DNA of 64,000 nt from Capnocytophaga sp. ARDL2 (GCF_041530365.1 NZ_CP168034.1:1984001-2048000), one strand, 5' to 3'. Positions 44,196 to 53,182 are shown, numbered from the stretch's first letter. Numbers and translations: made by a program. Notes: a model not told the origin generated them from the sequence alone.

Positions 44196-44735
44196 ATGAA
44201 AAAACTTATTTTACTTACAATTTCTTTACTGTGTTTAGTATCATGTAAAGAAGACGAAAAACCAATAGATATTAACCCTGTAGATTTATTACCACCTGCT
44301 ACGCAACACGGTGCTGTAATGTTTGCTTGTACAGTAAATGGAGAACCCTACATCTGCGAAGGCTACGACCAAGTAACCAGCTACTACCAATGGGTTAATG
44401 GTGGATATGGATTTGTTGTAACAGGAATTAAAGAAACCAATTTATTATATACTGTTGGGATATATAATAGAGGAAATGCTCCCATTGAACAAGAAACATA
44501 TTTTCTAAATGGGGAAAACCCAGGTTATGGAGGAGGGGCTGGAGTTACTAGAAATTTAAATGAATTGGAGGGGAGTAAAACGGATTCAATATACATCGGC
44601 GAAATGACAATAACCAAATTTGATTTAGAAAACGAAATCGTATCAGGAACTTTTTGGTTTGATATAGAAAACCCTTGGACAGGCGAAACCATTGAAATCA
44701 GAAATGGTCGTTTTGATACGCATTTTTCTCAGTAA
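44196..44735 (+). CDS. Array copy 5, poly-G tract interrupted (stable)
   Basis: 179 aa. The only copy whose tract is broken: GGAGGAGGGGCTGGAG instead of a long G run (44529-44543), so it should not slip readily. Middle segment unique (KETNLLYTVGIYNRGNAPIEQETYF). Also unusual in having CEGY in place of CKGY and INPVD in place of IDPVD. It may be a constitutively expressed member. Confidence 0.85.
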   Translation: MKKLILLTISLLCLVSCKEDEKPIDINPVDLLPPATQHGAVMFACTVNGEPYICEGYDQVTSYYQWVNGGYGFVVTGIKETNLLYTVGIYNRGNAPIEQETYFLNGENPGYGGGAGVTRNLNELEGSKTDSIYIGEMTITKFDLENEIVSGTFWFDIENPWTGETIEIRNGRFDTHFSQ

Positions 44736-44819
44736 TAAAAAATGCTAATAATTTTCAAAATTTAACATTTTTATAAAAATATTTTTATAGCTTTACAAAT
44801 AATTCAAAACCTTTGCATT

Positions 44820-45170
44820 ATGAAAAAACTTATTTTACTTACTATTTCTTTACTGTGTTTAGTATCATGTAGAGAAGACGAAAAACCAATTGATATCGAC
44901 CCTGTAGATTTATTACCACCTGCTACACAACACGGTGCAGTGATGCTTGCTTGTACAGTAAATGGTGAACCCTACATCTGCAAAGGCTACGACCAAGTAA
45001 CTAGCTATTACCAATGGGTAGATGGTGGCTATGGGTTTATCGTAAGAGGAAGAAAAAAAACAGATTTAATGAGGAGTGTAGCTCTATTTAATCGACAACA
45101 TGCTCCAATGGAAATAGGCACATTTATACTTAATGGCGAAACACCTGGTTACGGAGGGGGGGGTATGTAA
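44820..45170 (+). CDS. Array copy 6, frameshifted at poly-G (phase OFF)
   Basis: As sequenced it encodes 116 aa and stops at TAA directly after the tract (GGTATGTAA). The tract is G8 (45156-45163). One more G would restore YVRKGINQLESSKTDSNYTGEM... and the shared C-terminus to 45358. The first 105 codons match copies 2 and 4 closely, apart from MLAC replacing MFAC. The product would lose the conserved final third, so it is probably not made or not stable. Confidence 0.85.
   Translation: MKKLILLTISLLCLVSCREDEKPIDIDPVDLLPPATQHGAVMLACTVNGEPYICKGYDQVTSYYQWVDGGYGFIVRGRKKTDLMRSVALFNRQHAPMEIGTFILNGETPGYGGGGM
45156..45163 (+). repeat. Poly-G tract of copy 6, OFF length
   Basis: G8, one short of the in-frame length of G9 in copies 2 and 4, which have the same flanks. 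Confidence 0.85.
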
Positions 45171-45442
45171 GAAAAGGAATTAATCAATTAGAATCATCAA
45201 AAACAGATTCTAATTACACTGGCGAAATGACCATAACAAAATTCGATTTGTCTAATGAAATCGTATCAGGAACTTTTTGGTTTGATATAGAAAACCCTTG
45301 GACAGGTGAGACAATTGAAATCAGAAATGGTCGTTTTGATACACATTTTTCTCAGTAATAAAAAATGCTAATAATTTTCAAAATTTAACATTTTTATAAA
45401 AATATTTTTATAGCTTTACAAATAATTCAAAATCTTCACATT

Positions 45443-45856
45443 ATGAAACATTTTATTTTACTTACTATTTCTTTACTGTGTTTAGTATCATGTAAAGAAG
45501 ACGAAAAACCAATTGATATCGACCCTGTAGATTTATTACCTCCAGCTACCCAACACGGTGCAGTGATGTTTGCTTGTACAGTAAATGGTGAACCCTACAT
45601 TTGCAAAGGATATGACCAAGTAACCAGCTACTACCAATGGGTTAATGGTGGGTATGGATTTGTTGTAACTGGTAGAAAAAAAACTGATTTAATGTTGACA
45701 GTTGGATTATTTAATCGCCAACATGCTCCAATAGAAATAGGTACATTTATTCTTAATGGCGAAACACCTGGTTATGGGGGGGGGGGGGAGATGTTAGAAG
45801 ACAAACGTTACAAACTAATGTTTCGTACACTAATTCAATATATACAGGTGAAATGA
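45443..45856 (+). CDS. Array copy 7, frameshifted at poly-G (phase OFF)
   Basis: As sequenced it encodes 137 aa, ending in an out-of-frame tail (EMLEDKRYKLMFRTL...). The tract is G13 (45776-45788); 14 or 11 G would rejoin DVRRQTLQTNVSYTNSIYTGEM and the shared C-terminus ending at 45984, giving 180 aa. Starts MKHFILL and has a middle like copy 3. The out-of-frame remainder reaches to within 24 bp of the lipase-like gene, so the two may be co-transcribed. Confidence 0.85.
   Translation: MKHFILLTISLLCLVSCKEDEKPIDIDPVDLLPPATQHGAVMFACTVNGEPYICKGYDQVTSYYQWVNGGYGFVVTGRKKTDLMLTVGLFNRQHAPIEIGTFILNGETPGYGGGGEMLEDKRYKLMFRTLIQYIQVK
45776..45788 (+). repeat. Poly-G tract of copy 7, OFF length
   Basis: G13, the longest single-base G run in the array. 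G11 or G14 would be in frame. Confidence 0.85.
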
Positions 45857-46008
45857 CAATAACCAAATTTGATTTAGAAAACGAAATAGCATCAGGAACT
45901 TTTTGGTTTGATATCGAAAATCCTTGGACAGGTGAGACAATTGAAATCAGAAATGGTCGTTTTGATACGCATTTTTCTCAATAATATTAATTTTAAAATT
46001 TTTGTACT

Positions 46009-49000
46009 ATGAAAAAATACATTTTATTTTTAGCCTTAGGGTTCTTAGTGCAAATAGGTTTTGCACAAAAAGACCCAAATAGTTTTGTCAATAGGCAGTA
46101 TGCCGAACAAGCACACGCTATTTTTGGAAAACTGGAACGAGACCGTATCCCTTATGGTCTTTTAGATGATTATGCCTTTCCTTTCACAGACTTAAAGGCA
46201 TACAATGGTACTCTAACTGATAGTACCAAAATCGATGTCAATGTATATGGCGAAATCTACAAAACATTACATGCAGCTCGAATGACTCCTCAAACGGGTA
46301 ATGATTTTATGGATTTTGAGGAATTAGCTACTAAATGGGCTACCTATCGAATGAATAATAATACAGATGAAAATGATGTTACTTTGATTCTGTCTGGTTT
46401 GTACTACAAATACGCAAGTATTGACAGTAATTCCATCATAAACGGAAAGCTAAATGTCGAAAACAATGAATTGCACGATGTCTATGTAAATGGAGTATGG
46501 CAAAATCCTTATAAAGTACATGAAACAGTTGCAATTGCACCTCCTGTTTCTGTAATCAATTCGCTAAACTTTAGCGTATTACTGCCTTCAGAATTGTTTT
46601 TGTCGAATGCAAAACACAATAAAATAGTGAATATTTCAGCTGATTTTGATAACAATAATGGTTATCAGCCTATTGCATTTAACCAGAAAATAAATGTACA
46701 TTATCAAAATGCAGGAACCTATAATTGGAAGTTTAAATTAGAAAAACAAAATGGAGGATTTTTATTTATTCAAATCCCTATCATCATTAAAAATCCAATT
46801 TTCTCGTTTCCAACAAATGGAAAAAACAATGTGCTTATCAGCCATACCAATCACAATGCTATATTGAGGATAGATTACGCACCAAGCAGTAACAATAAAA
46901 TAATGAAACCACTCATAGTAGTAGAAGGTTTTGACGCAGAAAGTGTTTTGTATCCCGAAACAATAGGAGGCAGTGTTACTTTAAAAGATTTTTTTAAATC
47001 TATTCAAACAGTACAAAACAGTCAATTAAATAACTTATTAGATGGAAATACCCAACAATACGACATCATTTATGTAGATTGGAAAAATGGTGTGGGTGAC
47101 ATCAGAGAAAATGCCGAAACCCTTATCAAAGTCATCGAGTGGGTAAACCAAGAAAAGGTTGCAAATGGTAGTCTAGCAAAGAATGTGGTATTGGGGCAAA
47201 GTATGGGAGGATTGGTTGCCACATATGCCTTGAGTAAAATGGAAAAAACACCTGGCAAAAATCATGATACTTCCTTGTTTATCGCTCACGATTCTCCGTT
47301 TCAAGGGGCGAATACTCCTGTGAGTACTCAGTTTTTATTTCGTCATCTAAGCGATGTTTATTTTAGTAACCCATTAGCAGTTGCTGCTGGTGAAATGATA
47401 TTGCCTTTTATTCAAAATTTATCTTCACTAATGGGAAGTAATTTTTTATCACAATATGTTTCTCCAAATACGATTTTAGGAATACAAGATACACCTGCTG
47501 CATTGCAAATGACAAAGTATCATATAACACCAAATAATCAAGTAACAGATATTCATTTCAGCACTTGGAGAAATCAATTTGAAGCAATGGAATATCCTCA
47601 ACAAACACGAAATGTAGCCATTAGTAATGGTAATATGTGTGCAGAACCTCAAGAGGTAAATGCTGGAGAACAAATGTTTTTAATAAGTGAAACTCTGAGT
47701 ACTAAAAATGGTCTTAAAGAATTTTTATACCATTTAGGAGCATCTCTTTGGGGAATTACGAGCAGAAATTATGAATTAGGAATAGTTGCTTTAATTCCAG
47801 GCAAAGCAAAGATTGATTATGTAGTTGATTTAAGAGCTATACCAGAACAATCTCAAAATAATCGATTGGTTTATAGAGGAAAAACACGTTACCATGTAAA
47901 GCTATTCGATTTAGGTTTTTGGACTCCGACTATTTCAACAGATGTTGTTCCGTTAAGAGAAAAATCAGCCCCCACTTTTACGTACCCTTTAGAAACTTTT
48001 TCAGGAGGAGTTAACAGTTTGAAAAGTGTTGTTGATGGAGTAAATTTCATTAATTTTCCAGATTATTATTTCAAAAAACCTCGTTATGGTTTTATTCCAG
48101 TTGCAAGTGCTTTAGATATTAGAAGATCAAATGGAAATCTAACTGTTAATGATTTTAAAACTCCTTATTATCATCCTGTGCTAAGCGATGCAAATCTTTC
48201 TACTCCATTTGATAATTTTGTTACAGAAAAAACTGTAGGAAATAATGCGAATTTTGGTCATATTTCTTTTAGTTTGAAAAATAGTAACTGGTTAGCAACT
48301 GAACTTTTGGCAAATGCAAATTCGACTAATAATTTTCCTGAAAACTGTTCATTTTTGTGTGAGGCTAATGAAATTTTTGGTAATAACAGAGTGTGTTCTT
48401 TTATAAACTACACCTATTCTATACCTACACCACCAGCAGATGCTACCATTCATTGGACAGTAGACGGAATGGAAATAGTTTCTGGACAAGGTACACCACA
48501 AGTAGTTATTAATACTTTAAATATTTCAGGCACAAAGAAAATCAAAGTAACCATTACATCTCAAGAATGTGGCGTTGTAACTCTACAAAAAAATGTGAGA
48601 ATTGGCGTACCAACAATGTTTGGAGACATCGAAGGAAATAATACAATTACCGTTTACAATAATATAAACATAAATACCCCTCTGACATATACTGCACCAT
48701 CAGCAATAGGAGCTACCTATTATGAATGGATATTACCTGGAAATTTTGAAATAGTGCAAAGTTTTGGTAGCCATTCAACTACACCACAAAACTGGCAACT
48801 ATTGGCATCTACTCAAAATAGTAACCAAATACAAGTAAAATCGCCTCATCAAGGGCAAGGACAGATAAAAGTAAGAGCTTGTAATGATTGTGGATGTACA
48901 GCATATACCTCATTAAATGTAAATCATGTTTATAAAAATCTTCCTCCAGGTTTTGAAATTATTGCCAATCCTGTAGAAGACGGAATACTTGGTATTTCTT

Positions 49001-49215
49001 GGAACAACAATATTGGAACCCCTCCAGTTTTCTACAACAATGAAACGACTGTTTCTATTTTTGATTTACAAACAAGATTGGTACATCAGTTTCAAATGAA
49101 TAATCAAGGAGGAACAACTAATGTTCAACATTTATCAAACGGTTTTTACAAAGTACATATAGATTTGCAAAATGGAAGTCATCAAACGTTAAATTTAGAA
49201 ATGTCAAATAATTAA
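46009..49215 (+). CDS. T9SS-secreted alpha/beta hydrolase (lipase-like)
   Basis: 1068 aa. Signal peptide MKKYILFLALGFLVQIGFAQ. A hydrolase domain at about residues 300-560 holds the nucleophile elbow GQSMGG (Ser398) after VVEGFDAESVLYPETI and DIIYVDWKNGVGDI, as in lipases/PGAP1-like enzymes. A PKD-like Ig region (~770-980) and a C-terminal T9SS sorting domain (FEIIANPVEDGILGISW...) follow, so it is expected outside the cell. It begins 24 bp after the last array copy, with no clear promoter between, and ends at a hairpin terminator. Confidence 0.85.
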   Translation: MKKYILFLALGFLVQIGFAQKDPNSFVNRQYAEQAHAIFGKLERDRIPYGLLDDYAFPFTDLKAYNGTLTDSTKIDVNVYGEIYKTLHAARMTPQTGNDFMDFEELATKWATYRMNNNTDENDVTLILSGLYYKYASIDSNSIINGKLNVENNELHDVYVNGVWQNPYKVHETVAIAPPVSVINSLNFSVLLPSELFLSNAKHNKIVNISADFDNNNGYQPIAFNQKINVHYQNAGTYNWKFKLEKQNGGFLFIQIPIIIKNPIFSFPTNGKNNVLISHTNHNAILRIDYAPSSNNKIMKPLIVVEGFDAESVLYPETIGGSVTLKDFFKSIQTVQNSQLNNLLDGNTQQYDIIYVDWKNGVGDIRENAETLIKVIEWVNQEKVANGSLAKNVVLGQSMGGLVATYALSKMEKTPGKNHDTSLFIAHDSPFQGANTPVSTQFLFRHLSDVYFSNPLAVAAGEMILPFIQNLSSLMGSNFLSQYVSPNTILGIQDTPAALQMTKYHITPNNQVTDIHFSTWRNQFEAMEYPQQTRNVAISNGNMCAEPQEVNAGEQMFLISETLSTKNGLKEFLYHLGASLWGITSRNYELGIVALIPGKAKIDYVVDLRAIPEQSQNNRLVYRGKTRYHVKLFDLGFWTPTISTDVVPLREKSAPTFTYPLETFSGGVNSLKSVVDGVNFINFPDYYFKKPRYGFIPVASALDIRRSNGNLTVNDFKTPYYHPVLSDANLSTPFDNFVTEKTVGNNANFGHISFSLKNSNWLATELLANANSTNNFPENCSFLCEANEIFGNNRVCSFINYTYSIPTPPADATIHWTVDGMEIVSGQGTPQVVINTLNISGTKKIKVTITSQECGVVTLQKNVRIGVPTMFGDIEGNNTITVYNNININTPLTYTAPSAIGATYYEWILPGNFEIVQSFGSHSTTPQNWQLLASTQNSNQIQVKSPHQGQGQIKVRACNDCGCTAYTSLNVNHVYKNLPPGFEIIANPVEDGILGISWNNNIGTPPVFYNNETTVSIFDLQTRLVHQFQMNNQGGTTNVQHLSNGFYKVHIDLQNGSHQTLNLEMSNN

Positions 49216-49226
49216 TCTTTACTAAT

Positions 49227-49265
49227 CAAGAGGTGGAAATTAAATTCCGCTTCTTGTTTTGTTTT
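49227..49265 (+). terminator. Intrinsic terminator after the lipase-like gene
   Basis: 12-bp stem (49227-49238 with 49245-49256, CAAGAGGTGGAA / TTCCGCTTCTTG; two G-U pairs), then TTTTGTTTT. Confidence 0.8.
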
Positions 49266-49311
49266 AAGAAAAATTAAATCTATCTACAAATTCAATTTCC
49301 CCTAATATTCG

Positions 49312-49319
49312 TATCTTTG
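49312..49319 (+). promoter_or_regulatory. Candidate -7 box for mtaB
   Basis: TATCTTTG, 37 bp before the ATG; matches TAnnTTTG. No TTTG at the right distance. Confidence 0.5.
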
Positions 49320-49356
49320 CACGTTAAACGTTTTATTTGACCTATTTCATCACACC

Positions 49357-50676
49357 ATGGAAAATAGAAAAAAAGTAGCCTTTTACACCTTGGGATGTAA
49401 ATTGAATTTTTCGGAAACTTCTACCATCGCTCGCAGTTTTTCTGACGAAGTTTTTGACCGTGTAGATTTTGAAGATGCCGCTGATATTTATGTCATCAAC
49501 ACTTGTTCGGTAACGGAAAACGCCGATAAACAGTTTAAACAAATCGTGCGAAAAGCTCTAAAAACCAACGAAAAAGCTTTTGTGGCTGCTGTTGGATGCT
49601 ACGCTCAACTCAAACCTGAAGAATTGGCAGCTGTTGACGGTGTAGATTTGGTATTGGGGGCTACGGAAAAGTTTAAAATTACCGACTATATCAACGACCT
49701 TTCGAAAAATGACATGGGTGAAGTGCATTCTTGCGAAATCGAAGAGGCTGATTTTTATGTAGGTAGCTATTCTATCGGCGATCGTACGCGTGCTTTTTTG
49801 AAAGTGCAAGATGGTTGTGATTACAAATGTACTTATTGTACTATCCCATTGGCTCGTGGTATTTCTCGCTCTGATACGATGGAAAATGTAATGAAAAACG
49901 CTGCTGAGATTTCCGCTAAGGGCATCAAAGAAATCGTTTTGACTGGTGTAAATGTGGGCGACTATGGAAAAGGTGAATTTGGAAATAAAAAACACGAACA
50001 CACTTTTTTTGATTTGATACAAAACCTCGATACTATCCCTGGTATCGAACGATTGCGTATTTCATCTATCGAACCCAATCTTTTAAAAAACGAAACTATC
50101 GACTTCGTAGCTCAATCACGTACTTTTGTACCGCATTTTCACATACCCTTGCAATCAGGGTCAAATGAAATTTTAAAGAAAATGAAACGCCGCTATTTGC
50201 GTGAATTGTACGCTGATAGAGTTTCTAAAATCCGTGAAGTGATGCCCAATGCTTGTATTGGTGTAGATGTAATCGTAGGTTTTCCTGGCGAAACAGACGA
50301 ATTGTTTTTGGAAACCTACAATTTTCTAAACGAGCTAGACATCTCATATCTTCATGTATTTACCTATTCAGAAAGAGACAATACCGAAGCCATACAAATG
50401 GACGGTGTGATTCCTAATAATGTACGTGCAAAACGCAGTAAAATGTTGCGAGGATTATCGGTAAAAAAACGCAGAGCCTTTTACGAAAGTCAATTAAACA
50501 GCTCACATACTGTATTATTTGAAGGAGAAAACAAAGAAGGATACATCCACGGATTTACTGAAAACTATGTAAAAGTAAAAACTCCTTGGAATCCAGAATT
50601 AGTAAACACACTACACAAAATCAAACTGACTACCATAGACCAAGATGGTATTGTACGCTTTGAATATGAATCATAA
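49357..50676 (+). CDS. mtaB: tRNA t6A37 methylthiotransferase MtaB
   Basis: 439 aa. MtaB converts t6A37 to ms2t6A37 in ANN-reading tRNAs. The N-terminal UPF0004 domain has GCKLNFSE and NTCSVTENADKQ cysteines; the radical-SAM motif is CDYKCTYC near residue 155, with the TRAM-like C-terminus. Length fits MtaB rather than MiaB (which starts differently). A strong terminator follows. Confidence 0.94.
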   Translation: MENRKKVAFYTLGCKLNFSETSTIARSFSDEVFDRVDFEDAADIYVINTCSVTENADKQFKQIVRKALKTNEKAFVAAVGCYAQLKPEELAAVDGVDLVLGATEKFKITDYINDLSKNDMGEVHSCEIEEADFYVGSYSIGDRTRAFLKVQDGCDYKCTYCTIPLARGISRSDTMENVMKNAAEISAKGIKEIVLTGVNVGDYGKGEFGNKKHEHTFFDLIQNLDTIPGIERLRISSIEPNLLKNETIDFVAQSRTFVPHFHIPLQSGSNEILKKMKRRYLRELYADRVSKIREVMPNACIGVDVIVGFPGETDELFLETYNFLNELDISYLHVFTYSERDNTEAIQMDGVIPNNVRAKRSKMLRGLSVKKRRAFYESQLNSSHTVLFEGENKEGYIHGFTENYVKVKTPWNPELVNTLHKIKLTTIDQDGIVRFEYES

Positions 50677-50714
50677 ACAAAAAAGACGTTTCTATCGAAA
50701 CGTCTTTTTTGTTT
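50675..50714. terminator. Bidirectional terminator between mtaB and mscS
   Basis: 18-bp perfect stem (50675-50692 with 50697-50714) with loop TATC. It overlaps the stop codons of both genes. Confidence 0.9.
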
Positions 50715-51567
50715 ATTTATTAATAATGTGAATATCTCGTTGTGGATACGGAATATTAATCCCCTCTTTATCAAGAGCTACTTTAATTTTTTCTTTTAAT
50801 TCAAAGTACATTTTCCAATAATCCTCCCTCAATGCCCAACATCTCACATTTAGATTTATCGCACTATCTGCCAATTCGCTTACAAACACAATCGGCGGAT
50901 CATCTCTCAACACCTTATCATTTTGCAAAACAGTTTCTATAATGACCTCTTTGGCAACTTTTATATTAGATTCGTATCCGATTCCAATAATAAAATCCAT
51001 ACGTCTTCTCGAAATTTTTGTAAAATTTTGAATAACAGAGTTTGCTAAACTACCATTGGGACTATATACTTTGATACCTTCCAAAGTTGTCAATGTAGTA
51101 TAAAGCAAATCGATTTTTTCAACTGTACCACTGGTACCTGAGTTGTTTTCGATATAATCACCAACTTCAAACGGTCGAAACAATAAAATCAAAACCCCTC
51201 CCGCAAAATTGGAAAGTGAACCTTGTAATGCCAACCCCGTCGCCAAGACAATACCTGACAACGCTCCCAAAATGGCGGACGTTTGCAATCCCAAATTTTG
51301 CACCACCAACAAAAGCAATACTGCATACAAGACAAACTTTAATACAGATAATAAAAATCCTCTCAAAGAAGCATCAACATTTCTTGCCTCCAATCGCTGC
51401 TTGATAAAACGCATCAAAATACGGATGATAAACAACCCTACAAACAAGGCAATCAAGGCTCCAATAATCGATGGAATAGAATTGACTAACTTTATCGACA
51501 AAACCTCAACATACTTTGACATTTCACCAAATTGATTTGAAAAACCTTCTTTTAACTCTTCGTTCAT
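50713..51567 (-). CDS. MscS-family mechanosensitive channel
   Basis: 284 aa from the ATG at 51567, which begins MNEELKEGFSNQF; an in-frame ATG 36 bp upstream is less likely as it lies in the probable promoter/leader. Three membrane helices (about 20-45, 65-85, 90-115), then the pore helix GLALQGSLSNFAGGVLILLFRPFEVGDYI and a cytoplasmic beta domain: the classical MscS layout. It opens to release solutes on hypo-osmotic shock. The shorter relative is at 21243. Confidence 0.92.
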   Translation of the reverse strand: MNEELKEGFSNQFGEMSKYVEVLSIKLVNSIPSIIGALIALFVGLFIIRILMRFIKQRLEARNVDASLRGFLLSVLKFVLYAVLLLLVVQNLGLQTSAILGALSGIVLATGLALQGSLSNFAGGVLILLFRPFEVGDYIENNSGTSGTVEKIDLLYTTLTTLEGIKVYSPNGSLANSVIQNFTKISRRRMDFIIGIGYESNIKVAKEVIIETVLQNDKVLRDDPPIVFVSELADSAINLNVRCWALREDYWKMYFELKEKIKVALDKEGINIPYPQRDIHIINK

Positions 51568-51662
51568 TGTGTACTCTTTTATTTTGTATGCGAAAATAAA
51601 CATATCTTTTCAAAAATCTACCAATCTTCTATTTTTATTGTCATTATTCAACATAGTTTAAC

Positions 51663-51670
51663 TATTTTTG
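51663..51670 (+). promoter_or_regulatory. Candidate -7 box for the 51694 symporter
   Basis: TATTTTTG, 23 bp before the ATG. A TTG at 51638-51640 is 22 nt upstream, slightly long for the -33 spacing. Confidence 0.5.
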
Positions 51671-51693
51671 CATTTCTTTAAAAAATAATCAAC

Positions 51694-53181
51694 ATGAGTG
51701 CTACCGTCATTTTATCAATATTTATCATTTACTTTTTAGTTTTGATATCTATTTCGCATTTCATAGGGAAAAAAGATAGCAGTAATCAAGCGTTTTTTTC
51801 TGCCAATCGCAATTCTAAATGGTATTTGGTTGCCTTTGGAATGATTGGGACTGCTCTATCGGGGGTTACGTTTATTTCTGTACCGGGAGAAGTAGGAGCT
51901 GCCGCAGGAAATCAATTCAAGTATTTTCAGTTTGTACTGGGAAATGCCGTTGGGTTTATCATTACCGCAACCGTTTTGTTGCCGTTGTATTACAGATTAC
52001 AACTAACTTCGATTTATGAGTTTTTTGAAAATCGAATGGGAAATCACACTTATAAAACGGCTTCGGGAATCTTTTTGATTAGTCGTAGTATTGGGTCTGC
52101 CTTTCGTTTGTATTTGGTAGTGATTGTATTGCAACGTTTTGTTTTTGACGAACTCCATGTACCCTTTGTAGCGACTGTGGCAGTTTCGCTTGCTCTCATT
52201 TATGCCTATACGTACAAAGCTGGTTTGAAAACCATCGTCATCACAGACACTCTTCAGACGTTTTTTATAGTAGCCTCTGTCGTTTTCACAATTATCTTTG
52301 TGAGTAATCAGCTAAATTTTTCATTGGTAGAAGCCTTTGAAAAGGTAAAAAACAGTGGATATAGCAAAATCTTTTTCTGGGAAGATTTTATAGAAAATAA
52401 ATTTCACTTTTCAAAACAGTTTATTGGTGGTATATTCATCACAATTGCTACCAATGGGTTGGATCAGGATATCATGCAAAAGAGTTTGAGCTGTTCAAAT
52501 ATCAAAGATGCTCAAAAAAACATGTTTAGTTTTACAACTATTTTTGTCATTATCAATTTGTTGTTTTTGGGTGTTGGTGCCTTGTTGTATTTGTATGCCG
52601 AACAACAAAATATTGGTATCCCAACAGATGCTATGGGAAATATACGTACAGATTTGTTATTTCCTTATATTGCATTCAATGATTTTTCGTTTTTTCCTGC
52701 GTTGATTTTCCTTTTAGGATTGATCGCAGCAACTTTTGCAACCACTGATTCTGCCATTACTGCACTGACGACATCGTTTTGTGTAGATTTTTTAGGAATG
52801 CAAAAAAGAAAAGACGAAAACAATGCAAAAGACATACGTACAAGAAAACTCATTCACTTGGCATTTTGCTTTGTATTATTTGCCATTATAGTGATTTTCA
52901 ATAGCATCAATGATGCCTCTGTAGTAAGTATGATTTTCAAGGTAGCCTCATATACTTACGGACCATTATTGGGATTATTTGCCTTTGGGATATTTGTAAA
53001 AAACAGACAAGTAATTGACAAAATCGTTCCTTTTATATGCATTGCGGCTCCATTGATTTGTCTTTGGATTAGCTACAATTCACAATCTTTGACGGGATAT
53101 GCCTTTGACAACGAAATCATCGTCATCAACGGATTGGTTACTTTCATCGGTTTGTATCTGATTTCAAAACCAAAACAATAA
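51694..53181 (+). CDS. Sodium:solute symporter (SSS family)
   Basis: 495 aa, about 13 helices. Conserved SSS features: FFSANRNSKWYLVAFGMIGTALSGVTF near residue 33, GLDQDIMQKSLSC and FATTDSAITALTTSFCVDF. Substrate unknown. It lacks the long hydrophilic insertion of the symporter at 19368, so the two are separate types. Single gene between promoter and terminator. Confidence 0.9.
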   Translation: MSATVILSIFIIYFLVLISISHFIGKKDSSNQAFFSANRNSKWYLVAFGMIGTALSGVTFISVPGEVGAAAGNQFKYFQFVLGNAVGFIITATVLLPLYYRLQLTSIYEFFENRMGNHTYKTASGIFLISRSIGSAFRLYLVVIVLQRFVFDELHVPFVATVAVSLALIYAYTYKAGLKTIVITDTLQTFFIVASVVFTIIFVSNQLNFSLVEAFEKVKNSGYSKIFFWEDFIENKFHFSKQFIGGIFITIATNGLDQDIMQKSLSCSNIKDAQKNMFSFTTIFVIINLLFLGVGALLYLYAEQQNIGIPTDAMGNIRTDLLFPYIAFNDFSFFPALIFLLGLIAATFATTDSAITALTTSFCVDFLGMQKRKDENNAKDIRTRKLIHLAFCFVLFAIIVIFNSINDASVVSMIFKVASYTYGPLLGLFAFGIFVKNRQVIDKIVPFICIAAPLICLWISYNSQSLTGYAFDNEIIVINGLVTFIGLYLISKPKQ

Positions 53182-53182
53182 A

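Larger units (their letters stand above)
41736..45984 (+). repeat. Seven-copy tandem array of lipoprotein genes, ~624-bp unit
   Basis: Starts at 41736, 42363, 42948, 43572, 44196, 44820 and 45443 are 585-627 bp apart. Each unit has an almost constant first third (signal peptide to YYQWV), a variable middle, and a constant final third. Six units carry a poly-G tract in the middle: lengths 10, 9, 12, 9, (interrupted in copy 5), 8 and 13. Most spacers are an identical 84-bp block. This is a gene-duplication and contingency-locus structure, not a CRISPR array. Confidence 0.95.

Noticed and set aside
41736..45984. Reading the array as a CRISPR or satellite
   Set aside because: Units are ~624 bp, each with a full coding frame and lipoprotein signal; no short direct repeats or spacers.
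49558..50022. 154-aa minus-strand frame inside mtaB
   Set aside because: Shadow of mtaB; low-complexity Phe/Ile-rich translation with no motif.
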